The notes under the pieces were generated by a model that saw only the letters and a program-made list of their open reading frames with translations, searched no databases and was not told where the DNA came from. The position numbers were made by a program, and so were the translations under genes. Positions 30,904-32,517 of a stretch of DNA of 32,517 bases are shown here, one piece after another; within the stretch, counting starts at the first letter, position 1; the number at the start of each line of letters is the position of its first letter. Origin of the DNA: Microcaldota archaeon (GTDB taxonomy: Archaea > Micrarchaeota > Micrarchaeia > CABMEP01). The stretch is from contig JAOAKO010000008.1 of the NCBI GenBank assembly GCA_026413625.1, positions 1 through 32,517 of the forward strand. Reading direction: 5' to 3'.

Positions 30904-31944
30904 TTACATCTCTCTATTTATTACAAAATCAAATAGTCCATCGATAAATCTCTTTGCTTCGCTGTCTTTCATGAAGGCATAGTGTTTGTCAAAATTCTTT
31001 CTTGCCCTCTTTGCAAAGAATAGCGCCTTTTCCTTCGCATAATCGATGCTCCCGTATTTTTGCATTAAAGAAAGAACATATTCGACTTCCTTTTCTGTCT
31101 TATCTTCCCTTTCCTTGTTCATTATCTCGGTTATTTTTTTCCTCTCGTCATTTGACGCATTCTTTACAAGATGGATCAGCATGAGCGTTCTTTTTCCTTC
31201 ATAGATGTCCCCCGCAATTTCCTTTCCGTACTTGTCCTTTTCTCCCACTAGATTTAATATGTCGTCTTCTATTTGAAATGCAAGCCCGATGTCGTCTCCG
31301 ATATCAAAAAAAGGCTTTAGCTTGACTTCCTTGACTCCTGCTATGATTGCGCCGAGTCGAAATGGGGTTATAAACGTATATCCGGTGGTTTTTCCTTTGC
31401 ACATTTTGTAATAATCCTCTTCGCTTATGTCCCATCTCTTTTCGTGAACCCATTCCAATTCCATGGATTGTCCTTTCACGCATCTATCCATCATCTTAAT
31501 AAACTCATCCATAACTTTGAAAGTGAGCTCATCGCCTATTAGCTTTCTATTTTGGTAGAGAACCTCCCACATCTTTATGTGCAGCGCATCACCGGTATTG
31601 TTTGCAAGCGGCATCCCGTATATGTGATGTAGAGCTGGCTTTCCTCTCCTTTCCTCAGAATAATCCTCTATGTCGTCATGGATGAGTATCCAGTGCTGGA
31701 ACAGCTCTAATGCGATAGAAATATTCTTCATTTTTCTTGGATTTCCCCCAAAAGCCTTGCATGTTTCTAGCGCAAGGACGGAACGCAGGTGCTTTCCACC
31801 CCTTAGAGGGTAGTCCAGCATCATTTCCTTCAATTTCGAGTCAGGTTCTTTCTGCAAAAATGAAATCGTGTCTTTTTGGATTGATTCCCCGTCTCTCTTC
31901 AAAATTTGCATTATGTCAATTTCTTCTTTTGACTCTTTAGTCAT
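30904..31944 (-). CDS. idsA: Polyprenyl diphosphate synthase (GGPP synthase type)
   Basis: The 346-residue trans-isoprenyl diphosphate synthase makes C15-C25 chains for archaeal lipids. The substrate lysine/arginine region is RGGKHLRSVLAL, the first aspartate motif is HDDIEDYSEERRGKP (DDxxD) and the second is FQIEDDILNLVG, with Asn in the last Asp position, as in many archaeal/eukaryal-type enzymes. YGKEIAGDIYEGKRTLMLIH follows. Length is full and the residues before the first motif are bulky-free enough to allow GGPP, but chain length is not proven. The ATG 31944 start lies below TTTAAA at 31960-31965. It converges with the small gene at 30881. Confidence 0.92.
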   Translation of the reverse strand: MTKESKEEIDIMQILKRDGESIQKDTISFLQKEPDSKLKEMMLDYPLRGGKHLRSVLALETCKAFGGNPRKMKNISIALELFQHWILIHDDIEDYSEERRGKPALHHIYGMPLANNTGDALHIKMWEVLYQNRKLIGDELTFKVMDEFIKMMDRCVKGQSMELEWVHEKRWDISEEDYYKMCKGKTTGYTFITPFRLGAIIAGVKEVKLKPFFDIGDDIGLAFQIEDDILNLVGEKDKYGKEIAGDIYEGKRTLMLIHLVKNASNDERKKITEIMNKEREDKTEKEVEYVLSLMQKYGSIDYAKEKALFFAKRARKNFDKHYAFMKDSEAKRFIDGLFDFVINREM

Positions 31945-32028
31945 AAAATCACAAAAAGATTTAAACAGAAAAAAATAAAAAGTATGTTTAATATTGGTCT
32001 GTTTTCAGCGAAAATAGAAAATATTTAG

Positions 32029-32208
32029 CTATAGTCTGTCATAATCGTCTTCGTTCTGGCGATTGTCTCCTTTTGGCTTTCTTTTTCGTACCCATATTTT
32101 TTGTTTTCTGTCTTTTTCTATCATCATTTTCATGAATATTCCTTCTCCTCTATAGTTTCCCAGAGTTTTCTCTGACTTCTCAGCCCATTTTTCAGTCCAT
32201 TTTCCCAA
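32029..32208 (-). CDS. Small basic unknown protein
   Basis: A 59-residue protein rich in lysine, arginine and tryptophan (GKWTEKWAEKSEKTL; QKIWVRKRKPKGD). The longest frame starts at GTG 32286 with an unlikely cysteine-rich extension, but GGTGAT followed by TTAA precedes TTG 32208, so that start is preferred. Its function is unknown. The leader, about 60 bases long if the TATA element TTTATAAAC at 32291-32300 is used, contains a 21-base inverted repeat. A basic peptide with a structured leader is suggestive of autoregulation, but that is speculative. Confidence 0.45.
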   Translation of the reverse strand: MGKWTEKWAEKSEKTLGNYRGEGIFMKMMIEKDRKQKIWVRKRKPKGDNRQNEDDYDRL

Positions 32209-32225
32209 ATTAATCACCGTATTTC

Positions 32226-32246
32226 TAATGCAGCATTGCTGCATTA
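32226..32246. repeat. Perfect 21-base inverted repeat in the 32208 gene leader
   Basis: Arms TAATGCAGCA (32226-32235) and TGCTGCATTA (32237-32246) are perfectly complementary around one central T. It lies between the TATA-like element and the start of the small gene at 32208. It may be a protein operator or a stem in the mRNA that hides or exposes the ribosome binding site about eight bases below. Confidence 0.55.
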
Positions 32247-32290
32247 AAGTCCATATTATAGCTGCAAAATAACAATAAAACCACACATAA

Positions 32291-32300
32291 GTTATTTATA
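32291..32300 (-). promoter_or_regulatory. TATA-like element of the 32208 gene
   Basis: Minus strand GTTTATAAAT-like sequence here would start transcription near 32268, leaving a leader of about 60 bases that includes the inverted repeat. This length is unusual for this genome. Confidence 0.35.
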
Positions 32301-32344
32301 AACGTTATGATTAGCAAGTTTTTAGGAGTCCATAATGGATGAAT

Positions 32345-32515
32345 TTAAATCTGCCTAGCGAGTCTCTCATATGCGCGCTTTTGGATATCAAATCCATTTT
32401 CAGCTGCCTTAAGAATCATTTTGACCTCTCTCCTCTTCCTTCTGATTATTGTTTTCATGTCCTTTATGCTCAATTCTTCTTTATCGCATTTCTTTTTAAG
32501 TTTCTTTACTAAGCT
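32345..32515 (-). CDS. C-terminal part of an unknown basic protein, cut by right edge
   Basis: A frame enters from the right edge and stops at TAA 32345-32347, giving 56 residues: basic, helical (SLVKKLKKKCDKEEL; RRKRREVKMILKAAENG; QKRAYERLARQI). There is one internal Met at about residue 20, but the open frame to the edge suggests that the gene begins beyond it. Family is not recognised. It lies upstream of the small gene at 32208 on the same strand and could share its transcript. Confidence 0.5.
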   Translation of the reverse strand, partial: SLVKKLKKKCDKEELSIKDMKTIIRRKRREVKMILKAAENGFDIQKRAYERLARQI

Positions 32516-32517
32516 TC

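Noticed and set aside
1-32517. Search for tRNA genes (GGTTCGAATC-type T arms), rRNA segments and CRISPR repeats.
   Set aside because: No convincing cloverleaf with T-arm consensus outside coding genes and no regularly spaced repeat array was seen. Weak RNA candidates could be missed by eye.
1-32517. Insertion sequences, integrase or phage genes.
   Set aside because: No transposase, integrase or structural phage motif is visible in any frame; the AAA ATPase alone is not evidence of an element.

Overview
The window is archaeal chromosome. The clearest markers are a TFB (archaeal TFIIB), an archaeal-type Trm1 tRNA methyltransferase, an Mre11-like nuclease, a KH-less aCPSF2-type RNA-processing nuclease, KaiC/RecA-like ATPases, ADP-forming acetyl-CoA synthetase split into two genes, and a DDxxD-type isoprenoid synthase. 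Promoters fit this: many starts lie about 25 bases below a TTTAAA/TTTATA box and look leaderless, while genes inside operons carry GGTGA-type ribosome binding sites. Low GC, compact genes, many overlaps, DUF333 and small lineage-specific proteins suggest a DPANN-type archaeon (Micrarchaeota, Diapherotrites or Aenigmarchaeota-like). The lineage is an inference from style, not a proven placement.

Layout. 1-2.4 kb: an accessory-looking AT-rich edge with the tail of a probable PD-(D/E)xK protein, an AAA ATPase of the AAA_14/DUF4143 type with a striking array of TTGACCAAA dyads upstream, and a small CoA-binding protein. 2.4-5.5 kb: a leftward operon of a RibB homologue, E1 alpha and E1 beta of a 2-oxoacid dehydrogenase, and an unknown protein. 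5.5-16 kb is the least conventional part: a secreted DUF333/coiled-coil protein, a four-gene operon of unknowns ending in a receiver-like protein, a HAD phosphatase overlapping a second receiver-like protein, a soluble histidine kinase, a secreted DNase I-like enzyme, an HTH/HEAT protein, a secreted lysozyme-fold (SLT) protein, a ZIP metal transporter and an RMD1-like membrane protein. 17-32.5 kb is mostly informational and central metabolism: TFB, Trm1, Rieske ferredoxin, TrpRS with a KaiC-like operon, HisRS with a degenerate KaiC-like protein, Mre11, acetyl-CoA synthetase beta/alpha, aCPSF2 and a prenyl synthase.

How genes may work together. The kinase (9993-11123) and two receiver-like proteins (6526-7041, 8406-8852) lie within 4.6 kb and may form a dispersed two-component pathway whose outputs are unknown; paralogous unknown proteins (2470-2967 and 7643-8095) link this block to the E1/RibB operon. 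The DNase-like and SLT-like proteins are both exported and lie close together, consistent with attack on, or scavenging from, other cells. Acetyl-CoA synthetase (ADP-forming) would yield ATP and acetate from acetyl-CoA; the E1 pair could feed it only if E2/E3 partners exist elsewhere.

No tRNA, rRNA, CRISPR array, transposase or phage gene was recognised. No intergenic stretch exceeds about 300 bases. Several starts were moved from the longest frame on the basis of ribosome binding sites, promoter distance or paralogue alignment; the reason is given in each entry.
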